The notes under the pieces are model-generated. The model searched no databases. It was given only the letters and a program-made list of their open reading frames with translations, and was not told where the DNA came from. The position numbers and the translations under genes were made by a program. Shown here in pieces: positions 19,876-30,225 of a stretch of DNA of 33,718 nt. Source of the stretch: Citrobacter sp. (GTDB lineage: Bacteria; Pseudomonadota; Gammaproteobacteria; Enterobacterales; Enterobacteriaceae); contig DXKH01000052.1 in assembly GCA_019415335.1 (NCBI GenBank), forward strand, positions 1 to 33,718, read 5' to 3'. The number at the start of each line of letters is the position of its first letter. Position 1 is the stretch's first letter.

Positions 19876-21393
19876 ATGAGTTTTTCTGTTGATGTGCTGG
19901 CGGGTATCGCCATTGAATTACAGCGCGGGGTGGGGCATCAGGATCGATTTCAGCGTCTGATCACCACGCTGCGCCAGGTGCTGGAATGTGATGCTTCTGC
20001 GCTGCTGCGTTATGAGGCGCGACAGTTTATCCCGCTGGCGATTGATGGTCTCGCACGCGATGTGCTCGGCAGGCGTTTTACTCTGGAAGGTCATCCCCGA
20101 CTGGAGGCCATCGCCCGCGCCGGGGACGTGGTGCGCTTTCCGGCAGACAGCGATCTGCCCGATCCGTATGACGGGTTGATCCCGGGGCAGGAGAGTCTGA
20201 AAGTGCACGCCTGTATTGGGTTGCCGCTTTTTGCCGGGCAGAACCTGATCGGCGCGCTGACCCTCGACGGCATGGAGCCGGATCAGTTTGATGTTTTCAG
20301 CGATGAGGAGTTACGACTCATCGCTGCGCTGGCTGCTGGTGCCTTAAGCAATGCGCTGCTGATTGAACAACTGGAAAGCCAGAATATGCTGCCGGGGTCG
20401 AGTACCGATTTCGAACAGGTAAAAGAGACGCAGATGATTGGTCTCTCGCCGAACATGATGCAGTTGAAAAAAGAGATCGAGATTGTGGCAGGTTCCGATC
20501 TCAACGTGTTAATCAGCGGCGAAACCGGCACCGGGAAAGAACTGGTGGCGAAGGCGATTCACGAAGGTTCACCCCGCGCGGTCAACCCGCTGGTCTATCT
20601 GAACTGCGCCGCGCTGCCGGAAAGCGTGGCGGAGAGCGAGCTGTTTGGTCATGTGAAAGGGGCGTTTACCGGGGCCATCAGCAACCGTAGCGGCAAGTTT
20701 GAAATGGCCGATAACGGCACGTTGTTCCTCGACGAAATTGGTGAACTGTCGCTGGCGCTACAGGCCAAACTGTTGCGCGTATTACAGTACGGCGATATTC
20801 AGCGTGTCGGCGATGACCGCAGCCTGCGCGTGGATGTGCGCGTGCTGGCGGCAACGAACCGCGATCTACGCGAAGAGGTGCTGGCGGGGCGTTTTCGTGC
20901 CGATCTGTTTCATCGTCTGAGTGTGTTCCCGCTTTCTGTCCCGCCGCTGCGCGAACGCGGTGAGGATGTGGTGCTGCTGGCAGGCTATTTTTGCGAGCAG
21001 TGCCGACTGCGGCTGGGGCTTTCCCGCGTGGTGCTCAGTCCGGGGGCGCGCAGCCATCTGTTGAATTATGGCTGGCCGGGTAACGTGCGTGAACTGGAAC
21101 ATGCGATTCATCGGGCGGTGGTGCTGGCGCGGGCGACCCGGGCCGGAGACGAAGTGGTACTGGAAGCACAGCATTTCGCGTTGCAGGAGGAGGCGATGAC
21201 ACCGCAGCCGGAAGTGGCGGCAGATTTACCACGCAATCACAATCTGCGTGATGCGACGGAGGCGTTCCAGCGGGAGATGATCCGCCAAGCGCTGGCGCAA
21301 AACAATCACAACTGGGCGGCCAGCGCGCGGGCGCTTGAAACGGACGTCGCCAACCTGCACCGGCTGGCGAAGCGTCTGGGGCTGAAGGATTAA
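19876..21393 (+). CDS. norR: Nitric oxide-responsive sigma-54 activator NorR
   Basis: NorR is an enhancer-binding protein that senses NO through a mononuclear iron in its N-terminal GAF domain. The proposed iron ligands Arg75, Asp96, Asp99, Cys113 and Asp131 are all present at E. coli numbering. The AAA+ domain has Walker A GETGTGKE (215-222) and the sigma-54 contact loop GAFTGA (262-267). A Fis-type helix-turn-helix ends the protein ([27 protein letters not shown]). At 505 residues it is one longer than in K-12. The start at MSFSVDV is chosen by family; an in-frame ATG 10 codons upstream overlaps the third NorR site. Its stop overlaps that of gutQ by 4 bases. Confidence 0.97.
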   Translation: MSFSVDVLAGIAIELQRGVGHQDRFQRLITTLRQVLECDASALLRYEARQFIPLAIDGLARDVLGRRFTLEGHPRLEAIARAGDVVRFPADSDLPDPYDGLIPGQESLKVHACIGLPLFAGQNLIGALTLDGMEPDQFDVFSDEELRLIAALAAGALSNALLIEQLESQNMLPGSSTDFEQVKETQMIGLSPNMMQLKKEIEIVAGSDLNVLISGETGTGKELVAKAIHEGSPRAVNPLVYLNCAALPESVAESELFGHVKGAFTGAISNRSGKFEMADNGTLFLDEIGELSLALQAKLLRVLQYGDIQRVGDDRSLRVDVRVLAATNRDLREEVLAGRFRADLFHRLSVFPLSVPPLRERGEDVVLLAGYFCEQCRLRLGLSRVVLSPGARSHLLNYGWPGNVRELEHAIHRAVVLARATRAGDEVVLEAQHFALQEEAMTPQPEVAADLPRNHNLRDATEAFQREMIRQALAQNNHNWAASARALETDVANLHRLAKRLGLKD

Positions 21394-22355
21394 ATAATCC
21401 CGGCCTGATAGAAATCCTGCAGGTTGATGGCACCGGTGAGTTTACCGGTTTCATCCACCACCGGTGCGGCGGTGATTTTGCGCTTCATCAGGATCTCTTT
21501 GGCGTCAATTGCCCGGCTTTCTGCCTGCAGGGTGATGCCGTTGTGGGTCATCGCTTCACTGACCGGCGTGGTGAGTGCGCCGCCGCCAACCAGCCAGCGA
21601 CGCAGGTCGCCGTCGGTAAAGACGCCTTTTACCTGCATCTGGTCGTCGCAAACGGCGACCAGACCCAGACCGGTACGGCTTAACTCCAGCATTGCATCCA
21701 TCACGCTGGTGGCGAGCTGAACCTGCGGAACGGCGTCGTCGCGGCGCATCAGGTGATGCACTTTATTGAGCAGACGCGCGCCCAGCGCACCGGCCGGATG
21801 CGAGCGGGCAAAATCTTCCTCATTGAAACCGCGCGCCTGCATGACTGCCATGGCCAGCGCGTCGCCCATCATCAGGGTATTAACGGTGCTGGAGGTCGGC
21901 GCAAGGTGCATCGGACAGGCTTCGCGTTCAACGGAGATATCCAGAACGGCTTTCGCCGCCAGACCCAGCGGTGAATTAGCTTTGCCGGTCATCGCCAGCA
22001 GAGCAATGGACTTATCTTCCAGACGCGGGATGATGAGATCCAGCTCTTTTGCGCCGCCGGAGTAGGAGATGAACAACATGACGTCGCGGCTTTCGATCAT
22101 CCCCAGATCGCCATGCAGCGCTTCGGCAGGATGCACAAAAAAGGCCGGGGTGCCGGTACTGGCGAGCGTCGCGGCGATTTTCTTACCAATATGACCCGAC
22201 TTGCCGATACCCGAGACAATCACTTTGCCTTCGCAATGGATAATGATATTGGCGGCACGGATAAAATCATCGCCCAGACGTTCCGGCAGACGGCTTGCTT
22301 CCTGTAATTCCAGCATTAACGTCTGACGACCCGCGTTCAGTAGTGCATCACTCAT
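21390..22355 (-). CDS. gutQ: Arabinose 5-phosphate isomerase GutQ
   Basis: GutQ interconverts ribulose 5-phosphate and arabinose 5-phosphate, a KdsD paralogue in the sorbitol operon. The SIS domain occupies about residues 30-180, with [15 protein letters not shown] near 47 and [10 protein letters not shown] near 95. Two CBS domains fill the C-terminal third. At 321 residues it equals E. coli GutQ. It is the last gene of the srl operon and overlaps srlR by 8 bases. Its stop overlaps the stop of the convergent norR. Confidence 0.96.
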   Translation of the reverse strand: MSDALLNAGRQTLMLELQEASRLPERLGDDFIRAANIIIHCEGKVIVSGIGKSGHIGKKIAATLASTGTPAFFVHPAEALHGDLGMIESRDVMLFISYSGGAKELDLIIPRLEDKSIALLAMTGKANSPLGLAAKAVLDISVEREACPMHLAPTSSTVNTLMMGDALAMAVMQARGFNEEDFARSHPAGALGARLLNKVHHLMRRDDAVPQVQLATSVMDAMLELSRTGLGLVAVCDDQMQVKGVFTDGDLRRWLVGGGALTTPVSEAMTHNGITLQAESRAIDAKEILMKRKITAAPVVDETGKLTGAINLQDFYQAGII

Positions 22356-23121
22356 TGGTTTCTCCGGTTATGATAACTGTAATCCCTTTCTCTTCCAGCG
22401 CCTGACGAAATGCGGGATCAATACCCGCGTCGGTAATCAGTTTGTCGACGCTTTCCAGACTGCACACAACGTTCGGACTCTTACGACCAAACTTTGATGA
22501 GTCTGCCATCAGAATCACTTCGCGAGCGGCGTTGCACATCGCTTTGCTGACGGTATAGACCTCATTAAAGGTGGTCACGCCGGCACTGAGATCAATGCCG
22601 TCGGTGCCCATGAAGAGTTTATCAAAACTGAACTGCTCAAAGGCGTTTTCTGCGAGTTGTCCGTGAAATGAGGCCGATTTTTTACGGAAGGTTCCGCCGG
22701 GCATCAGGATGGTTTGTTCGTTGTCTAACTCAGACAGCGCGTTGACAATGTGCAGGCTGTTGGTCATGACGGTGATATTGCTAAAGCGGGTAAGCATCGG
22801 CACCATTTGTAGCACGGTGCTTCCGGCATCCAGAATGATGGAGTCGCCATCGTGGATAAAGCGGACGGCAGCTTCAGCAATACGTTCTTTCTTGAGCGTA
22901 TTGATCAGCGTTTTGTGATCGATAGGCGGATCGGACTCCTCTTTGTTTAACATCACGCCGCCATAGGTACGAATGACGGTTTCGGCATTTTCCAGAACGA
23001 CAAGGTCTTTGCGAATGGTTGTGCCCGTGGTGTCAAAGTACTGGGCCAGTTCTTCTACTGAGCATTTCCCCTGCTTTTGCAGATGCTCAAGAATAGCGGC
23101 CTGACGCTGACGAGGTTTCAT
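22348..23121 (-). CDS. srlR: DeoR-family glucitol operon repressor SrlR
   Basis: A 257-residue DeoR-type repressor, the same length as E. coli GutR/SrlR. The N-terminal helix-turn-helix ([20 protein letters not shown], then [10 protein letters not shown]) is followed by a sugar-phosphate sensing domain with DAGSTVLQM near residue 97. It represses the srl operon in which it lies. It is encoded 68 bases after gutM and overlaps gutQ by 8 bases. Confidence 0.96.
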   Translation of the reverse strand: MKPRQRQAAILEHLQKQGKCSVEELAQYFDTTGTTIRKDLVVLENAETVIRTYGGVMLNKEESDPPIDHKTLINTLKKERIAEAAVRFIHDGDSIILDAGSTVLQMVPMLTRFSNITVMTNSLHIVNALSELDNEQTILMPGGTFRKKSASFHGQLAENAFEQFSFDKLFMGTDGIDLSAGVTTFNEVYTVSKAMCNAAREVILMADSSKFGRKSPNVVCSLESVDKLITDAGIDPAFRQALEEKGITVIITGETNE

Positions 23122-23148
23122 TGGCGTAATTACCCTGAATTAAATTTG

Positions 23149-23164
23149 CGAAATGATAATTTCG
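23149..23164. promoter_or_regulatory. Inverted repeat between gutM and srlR
   Basis: CGAAAT-GATA-ATTTCG is a perfect 6-base inverted repeat in the 68-base gap upstream of srlR. It could be an operator for SrlR autoregulation or an RNA hairpin. No binding consensus known to me settles which. Confidence 0.35.
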
Positions 23165-23189
23165 AAAGCTATTAGTATTCACAACGAAA

Positions 23190-23549
23190 TTACCCATGTT
23201 TCAGACTAAGCGCCAATGATAGTGCATTCTGCGATAACGGATCATGGGGAAAGATCACATCAGGCTGTAATTCATTAAGATGTTTGCCCTGAATGGCGGC
23301 GATTTTGCCTGGTCTGGCGAATACGGTGAGACCTTTCATAAACAACGTATCGGTGACTCGCTGATTGTCATCGACTGCGACGGCGACAACGACGCGCGGT
23401 TTAAAACGTCCTCCTGAACGCCCCACGCCGACCCGTCCCTGCTGACAAAGTTGGTCAAACGCGTTGTTAAAGCGCGATATTTGCCAGTATCCCAGCGCCA
23501 GTTGCGCGCACCAGGCAATGACGGCGACGGTAACGAGTGCGGATACCAT
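23190..23549 (-). CDS. gutM: Glucitol operon activator GutM (SrlM)
   Basis: This 119-residue protein matches E. coli GutM, reported as an activator of the glucitol operon. The N-terminus (about residues 2-22, VSALVTVAVIAWCAQLALGYW) is strongly hydrophobic, suggesting a membrane anchor, which is unusual for a transcription activator; its mechanism is not evident from sequence. No helix-turn-helix is apparent. GGAGC precedes the start. It is separated from srlD by a 92-base BIME-like repeat. Confidence 0.92.
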   Translation of the reverse strand: MVSALVTVAVIAWCAQLALGYWQISRFNNAFDQLCQQGRVGVGRSGGRFKPRVVVAVAVDDNQRVTDTLFMKGLTVFARPGKIAAIQGKHLNELQPDVIFPHDPLSQNALSLALSLKHG

Positions 23550-23569
23550 ATTGTTGCTCCTTTTATTTT

Positions 23570-23633
23570 GCCGGATGGCGGGTTCACCTTATCCGGCCTA
23601 TGGGTAGGCCCGGTAGGCGTAGCGCCACCGGGC
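23570..23633 (+). repeat. BIME-like pair of palindromes between srlD and gutM
   Basis: A REP-like unit (GCCGGATGGCGGG to TTATCCGGCCTA, 23570-23600) is followed by a second hairpin GCCCGGT / ACCGGGC (23608-23633) joined by GTAGGC-type sequence. Inside an operon such elements usually stabilise upstream mRNA, so srlAEBD may be more abundant than gutM-srlR-gutQ. Confidence 0.8.
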
Positions 23634-23641
23634 AGCCCCCA

Positions 23642-24421
23642 TTAAAACATCACCTGTCCACCGGTTACGTTGATTGACTGTCCGGTGCAGTACGACGCTT
23701 TCTGGCTGGCATAGAATAACAGCATGTTCAGCACATCCTGATAGTCGCAGCCGCGCTTCAGTGGAACCTTATCAATGTAATACTGTTCCACTTCGTCGGG
23801 TTCGATCCCCAACTTGGTGGCGTACTGCGGCAGCAGCGACTGGAACATGGGTGATTTCAGCAGGTTGCCGAGCATCAGCGAATGCACGGTAATACCATAT
23901 TCCGCCAGATCCAGCGCCAGCGACTGCGTTAACCCCACGCCGCCAAACTTCGCCGCACTGTAACCGGAGTTGTGTTTGCTGCCCACTTTACCGGACTTGG
24001 AGTTGATCTGAATAATACGTCCCTGAATACCATCGCGGATCATCAGACGGGAAAATTCACGCGCGCAGAGGAAGTAGCCCACCAGATTTACCTGCAGCGA
24101 GCGGTCAAAATCACCGAGCTGGAAGTCACTGATAAATGCTGCTTTGGCGATACCCGCGCTGTAAACCAGCAGATCCACGCGGCCAAAAATTTCATCCACG
24201 CCGCGCGAGAGCGCGAGCACGCTCTGTTCGCTGGTGGCGTCGGCACCAAAACCGTAGGCCATGCCTTCGCCAAATTCTGCGTTAATTTCCTGGGCGACGT
24301 TCGCGGCTTTATCACTCTGAATATCCACCACCGCAACGCGATACCCTTCTGCTGCAAGCCCACGGCTGAGGAACGCCCCCAGGGTCTGTCCTCCACCAAT
24401 GACAACGGCAACCTGATTCAT
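23642..24421 (-). CDS. srlD: Sorbitol-6-phosphate 2-dehydrogenase SrlD
   Basis: SrlD oxidises sorbitol 6-phosphate to fructose 6-phosphate with NAD+. It is a short-chain dehydrogenase with the Rossmann motif GGGQTLG (residues 9-15), NAD-binding SAGIAKA near residue 90, and the catalytic YSAAK around residue 153. At 259 residues it equals E. coli. The start MNQVAVV is chosen over an ATG seven codons upstream by family length. Its start lies 10 bases after the srlB stop. Confidence 0.96.
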   Translation of the reverse strand: MNQVAVVIGGGQTLGAFLSRGLAAEGYRVAVVDIQSDKAANVAQEINAEFGEGMAYGFGADATSEQSVLALSRGVDEIFGRVDLLVYSAGIAKAAFISDFQLGDFDRSLQVNLVGYFLCAREFSRLMIRDGIQGRIIQINSKSGKVGSKHNSGYSAAKFGGVGLTQSLALDLAEYGITVHSLMLGNLLKSPMFQSLLPQYATKLGIEPDEVEQYYIDKVPLKRGCDYQDVLNMLLFYASQKASYCTGQSINVTGGQVMF

Positions 24422-24431
24422 TTTTCTCTCC

Positions 24432-24794
24432 TTAAGCGACAAACTTCAAAATACAGCCCGGTGCGATGTCGTCCGGTACTGGCCCCGCGACGTGCACGGT
24501 GCCGGGAAATTCCGCTTCGCTCTGTCCGTCGAAGCGCAGGGTGATATGCCCCAGTTCACGTAAATTCTGCTCGGCCACACTGCCGACGGCGGTGACCGGA
24601 TAACGATGCTGACCCAGTTCGAACTGCGCGCCGGGTTGCAGCGGGCCGTTCAGCTCGCCATGACAATGGATAAAGCAAAACTCCTCGATATCCGCAGGCG
24701 CGCCTTCACGAAAGGTAATCAGCATCTGGTCGCAGAGGGCATCCGGTGCGCTCTGGCCGATACGGGTGATGGTGGTCTGATAAATAACGGTCAT
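24432..24794 (-). CDS. srlB: Glucitol/sorbitol PTS EIIA component SrlB
   Basis: This 120-residue protein is the cytoplasmic EIIA of the sorbitol PTS, accepting phosphate from HPr and passing it to the EIIB part of SrlE. The phosphorylated His is expected in FIHCHGE (His43, possibly His45). It is about three residues shorter at the C-terminus than the E. coli protein as I recall it. It lies between srlE (11-base gap) and srlD (10-base gap). Confidence 0.95.
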   Translation of the reverse strand: MTVIYQTTITRIGQSAPDALCDQMLITFREGAPADIEEFCFIHCHGELNGPLQPGAQFELGQHRYPVTAVGSVAEQNLRELGHITLRFDGQSEAEFPGTVHVAGPVPDDIAPGCILKFVA

Positions 24795-24805
24795 GTCGAA
24801 ACCTC

Positions 24806-26370
<1,565 letters not shown>

Positions 26371-26396
26371 TTAGTTATCTTGCGAATGGGTGACTT

Positions 26397-26444
26397 ATTT
26401 TAATCAGATCGAAAGAAATAAAAGTGTTATTTTGATCTCAAAAT
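26397..26444 (-). promoter_or_regulatory. Predicted srl promoter with CRP-like site
   Basis: TGTTA-TTTTGA-TCTCA (26425-26440) matches the CRP consensus 4/5 in each half. It is centred about 42 bases upstream of the start point implied by the minus-strand -10 TAAAAT (26397-26402), the class II arrangement. An overlapping inverted repeat ATTTTGA-TC-TCAAAAT (26429-26444) may be part of the SrlR operator. Confidence 0.5.
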
Positions 26445-26556
26445 GAAAGTAAAATATTTTAAATTGAAAGTTTTTGCGGAAAGGAAAGAATGTACTGACG
26501 ATCAACCCGTGGGAAGTGATACGTAAATTGTGTGACGGAGCGCGTCTGGCGCTTCC

Positions 26557-26585
26557 TTGTATGGCGGGGGATGCTTTACCATACT
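26557..26585 (+). promoter_or_regulatory. Possible mltB promoter
   Basis: TTGTAT (26557-26562) and CATACT (26580-26585) are spaced by 17 bases and lie about 35 bases upstream of mltB. They match the sigma-70 consensus only moderately. The rest of the 26350-26618 gap is A/T-rich and holds the srl control region. Confidence 0.35.
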
Positions 26586-26618
26586 TCTCTCTGGCTGAAT
26601 CTGTTTAATGGATGTCTC

Positions 26619-27698
26619 ATGTTCAAGCGTCGTTATGTAGCATTACTTCCCCTGTTTGTGTTACTTGCTGCCTGTAGTAGCAAACCGAAACCTCAAGAGC
26701 CTCAAACGACGACGGGGACGCCTTCCGGCGGCTTCCTGCTTGAGCCCCAGCACAACGTTATGCAGATGGGCGGCGACTTTGCCAACAACCCGAATGCGCA
26801 GAAGTTCATCGAGAAGATGGTGAACAAGCACGGTTTTAACCGTCAGCAGTTGCAGGAGATTCTGTCGCAGGCGAAGCGCCTGGATTACGTTTTGCGTCTG
26901 ATGGACAGGCAGGCGCCAACCACGCAGCCGCCGGCCGGGCCTAATGGCGCATGGCTGCGCTATCGCAAACAGTTCATTACCCCGGATAACGTGCAAAACG
27001 GGGTGGCCTTCTGGAATCAGTATGAAGACGCACTCAATCGCGCCTGGCAGGTTTATGGCGTTCCGCCGGAGATCATCGTGGGCATTATTGGCGTGGAAAC
27101 CCGCTGGGGCCGCGTGATGGGGAAAACGCGTATTCTGGACGCGCTGGCGACGTTGTCGTTTAACTATCCACGTCGTGCGGAGTACTTCTCCGGCGAACTG
27201 GAGACGTTCCTGCTGATGGCGCGTAACGAACAGGATGACCCATTAGATTTGAAAGGTTCCTTTGCTGGCGCAATGGGGTACGGACAGTTCATGCCGTCCT
27301 CCTATAAAGAATATGCAGTGGATTTCAACGGCGACGGCCACATCAATCTGTGGGATCCGGTCGATGCCATCGGCAGCGTGGCGAATTACTTCAAAGCGCA
27401 CGGTTGGGTGAAAGGCGACGCGGTGGCGGTGATGGCGAACGGTCAGGCTCCGGGACTGGCGAATGGCTTTAAAACGCAGTACAGCCTTTCTCAACTGGCG
27501 GTCGCCGGACTCACGCCGCAACAACCGCTGGGCAACCATCAGCAGGTGAGCCTGCTACGTCTGGATATGGGTACTGGCTACCAGTACTGGTACGGTTTGC
27601 CGAACTTCTATGCCATTACCCGCTACAACCACAGCACCCATTATGCGATGGCGGTGTGGCAGTTGGGTCAGGCGGTAGCGCTGGCGCGCGTGCAGTAA
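26619..27698 (+). CDS. mltB: Membrane-bound lytic murein transglycosylase B (MltB)
   Basis: MltB cleaves peptidoglycan glycan strands with formation of 1,6-anhydromuramic acid at the outer membrane. The lipoprotein signal ends LFVLLAAC with lipidated Cys19. The catalytic Glu160 lies in GVETRWGR (Glu162 in E. coli, shifted by a 2-residue deletion near residue 104). A calcium-binding EF-hand-like loop, DFNGDGHINLWD, is at 235-246. It has 359 residues. The start MFKRRYV gives a normal signal; 29 in-frame codons upstream are not in the family. Confidence 0.96.
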   Translation: MFKRRYVALLPLFVLLAACSSKPKPQEPQTTTGTPSGGFLLEPQHNVMQMGGDFANNPNAQKFIEKMVNKHGFNRQQLQEILSQAKRLDYVLRLMDRQAPTTQPPAGPNGAWLRYRKQFITPDNVQNGVAFWNQYEDALNRAWQVYGVPPEIIVGIIGVETRWGRVMGKTRILDALATLSFNYPRRAEYFSGELETFLLMARNEQDDPLDLKGSFAGAMGYGQFMPSSYKEYAVDFNGDGHINLWDPVDAIGSVANYFKAHGWVKGDAVAVMANGQAPGLANGFKTQYSLSQLAVAGLTPQQPLGNHQQVSLLRLDMGTGYQYWYGLPNFYAITRYNHSTHYAMAVWQLGQAVALARVQ

Positions 27699-27707
27699 CG
27701 TTTTTTA

Positions 27708-27748
27708 CCCAGGGGCGCTTCGGCTTCCCTGGGCTTCACTCGTTTTTT
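27708..27748 (+). terminator. Hairpin downstream of mltB
   Basis: CCCAGGG (27708-27714) and CCCTGGG (27727-27733) form a 7-base stem 10 bases after the mltB stop. A T-run follows only at 27743-27748, so it may be a weak terminator. A T-run also precedes the stem. Confidence 0.5.
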
Positions 27749-27841
27749 CGGAATCGCCCTCGTAAAATTGTCACCTCATCCCCATCTCCGTTGGGAAAGT
27801 GTTATCTTGTCCGGCATATTTTTTAACTGACAGAGGCTGAT

Positions 27842-28339
27842 ATGACTGACAGTGAACTGATGCAGTTAAGTGAACAGGTCGGGCTGGCGCTGAAAGCGCG
27901 TGGTGCGACGGTGACCACCGCAGAGTCCTGCACCGGCGGTTGGGTGGCGAAAGCCATTACCGATATTGCCGGCAGCTCCGCCTGGTTTGAGCGCGGTTTT
28001 GTCACCTACAGTAATGAAGCCAAATCGCAGATGATTGGCGTGCGTGAAGAGACGCTGGCGCAGCATGGCGCGGTCAGTGAACCGGTGGTGGTTGAAATGG
28101 CGATTGGCGCACTGAAAGCGGCACGTGCCGATTTTGCTGTTTCTATCAGCGGGATTGCCGGGCCGGATGGCGGCAGCGAAGAGAAACCGGTTGGCACCGT
28201 CTGGTTTGCCTTCGCCAGCGTGCGCGGAGAAGGGATTACCCGTCGGGAATGTTTTCGCGGCGACCGCGATGCGGTGCGTCGGCAAGCCACGGTTTATGCG
28301 CTGCAAACCCTGTGGCAACAATTTCTACAAAACACTTGA
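27842..28339 (+). CDS. pncC: NMN amidohydrolase PncC (CinA C-terminal family)
   Basis: PncC deamidates nicotinamide mononucleotide to nicotinate mononucleotide in the pyridine nucleotide cycle. The 165-residue protein is the CinA C-terminal domain alone, equal to E. coli PncC (formerly YgaD). The family signature TTAESCTGG (residues 25-33) and SGIAGPDGGSEEKPVGTVW near residue 101 are present. Its stop codon overlaps the -35 element of the recA promoter, so readthrough into recA is possible. Confidence 0.95.
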   Translation: MTDSELMQLSEQVGLALKARGATVTTAESCTGGWVAKAITDIAGSSAWFERGFVTYSNEAKSQMIGVREETLAQHGAVSEPVVVEMAIGALKAARADFAVSISGIAGPDGGSEEKPVGTVWFAFASVRGEGITRRECFRGDRDAVRRQATVYALQTLWQQFLQNT

Positions 28340-28363
28340 TACTGTATGACTATACAGTATAAT
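28336..28363 (+). promoter_or_regulatory. recA promoter with LexA operator
   Basis: The -35 TTGATA (28336-28341) and -10 TATAAT (28358-28363) are spaced 16 bases. The LexA box TACTGTATGACTATACAGTA (28340-28359) fills the spacer and overlaps both elements. This is the classical strong SOS promoter arrangement. Confidence 0.97.
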
Positions 28364-28416
28364 TGCGACAACAGTACAGAATCACTATCCGGTTTCAGCC
28401 GGCATGACAGGAGTAA

Positions 28417-29481
<1,065 letters not shown>

Positions 29482-29498
29482 TCGTCAGGTGTCGTCCG

Positions 29499-29526
29499 TC
29501 CGGATAACGCAAAACTGCCATCCGGC
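29499..29526 (-). repeat. REP-like palindrome after recA
   Basis: TCCGGAT and ATCCGGC arms surround a 15-base centre, 17 bases after the recA stop. On the minus strand it reads GCCGGATGGCAG as in REP units. It may protect the recA 3' end. Confidence 0.55.
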
Positions 29527-29546
29527 AAAAAGTTGAATTACACTCA

Positions 29547-29572
29547 AGGGCTGCATTGATGCAGCCCTTTTT
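29547..29572 (+). terminator. recA terminator (recA-recX attenuator)
   Basis: A perfect 10-base stem AGGGCTGCAT / ATGCAGCCCT with a 2-base centre is followed by a short T-run, giving a Rho-independent terminator. In E. coli partial readthrough here supplies a low level of RecX. Confidence 0.9.
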
Positions 29573-29596
29573 GCATTTCTGATTTCGAAGGTTGTT

Positions 29597-30097
29597 ATGA
29601 GTGAACCCACACCGCGCCGACCCGCGTATTCCCGGCTGTTAGATCGCGCAGTACGTATCCTCGCGGTTCGTGATCACAGCGAACAAGAGTTACGACGCAA
29701 ACTTGCTGCCCCGGTGATGGGGAAAAATGGGCCGGAAGAGATTGATGCAACGGCAGAAGATTATGACCGGGTGATCGCCTGGTGCTATGAGCATCAGTAT
29801 CTTGATGACGAGCGATTTATCGCCCGCTTTATCGCCAGCCGCAGCCGTAAAGGCTATGGTCCGGCGCGCATCCGCCAGGAGTTGAATCAAAAAGGTATTG
29901 CCCGTGAATCGACGGAAAAAGCGATGCGGGAGTGTGAGATCGACTGGAGCGTCATCGCGCGCGACCAGGCTCATCGTAAATATGGCGAACCGCTGCCCAC
30001 CGCATTTTCAGAAAAGGCTAAAGTACAGCGGTTTTTGCTCTATCGCGGGTATCTGATGGAGGATATTCAGGAAATATGGCGAAATTTTGACGATTGA
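29597..30097 (+). CDS. recX: RecA regulatory protein RecX
   Basis: RecX binds and caps RecA filaments, limiting recombination and SOS activity. The 166-residue protein matches E. coli RecX in length. It is made of basic three-helix repeats, including [20 protein letters not shown] (about residues 13-32) and the repeated [19 protein letters not shown] (about 90-108). It lies 115 bases after recA, beyond the terminator, so it should be SOS-induced by readthrough. Confidence 0.96.
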   Translation: MSEPTPRRPAYSRLLDRAVRILAVRDHSEQELRRKLAAPVMGKNGPEEIDATAEDYDRVIAWCYEHQYLDDERFIARFIASRSRKGYGPARIRQELNQKGIARESTEKAMRECEIDWSVIARDQAHRKYGEPLPTAFSEKAKVQRFLLYRGYLMEDIQEIWRNFDD

Positions 30098-30183
30098 GCG
30101 CATACGGGATTTTACTTCCCCGTAAAGAAAACTTATCTTATTCCCACTTTTCAGTTGCCGGCGGCCCAGTCAATCAAGAGTTG

Positions 30184-30210
30184 TTGCTGGTAATGACTTT
30201 TCGTTAGCAA
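30184..30210. promoter_or_regulatory. Short inverted repeat upstream of alaS
   Basis: TTGCT (30184-30188) and AGCAA (30206-30210) flank 17 bases in the alaS leader. E. coli AlaRS is reported to bind a palindrome near its own promoter and repress it with alanine. This repeat is in the right area, but it is short and the match is uncertain. Confidence 0.3.
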
Positions 30211-30225
30211 GATTTCAGGATAATT

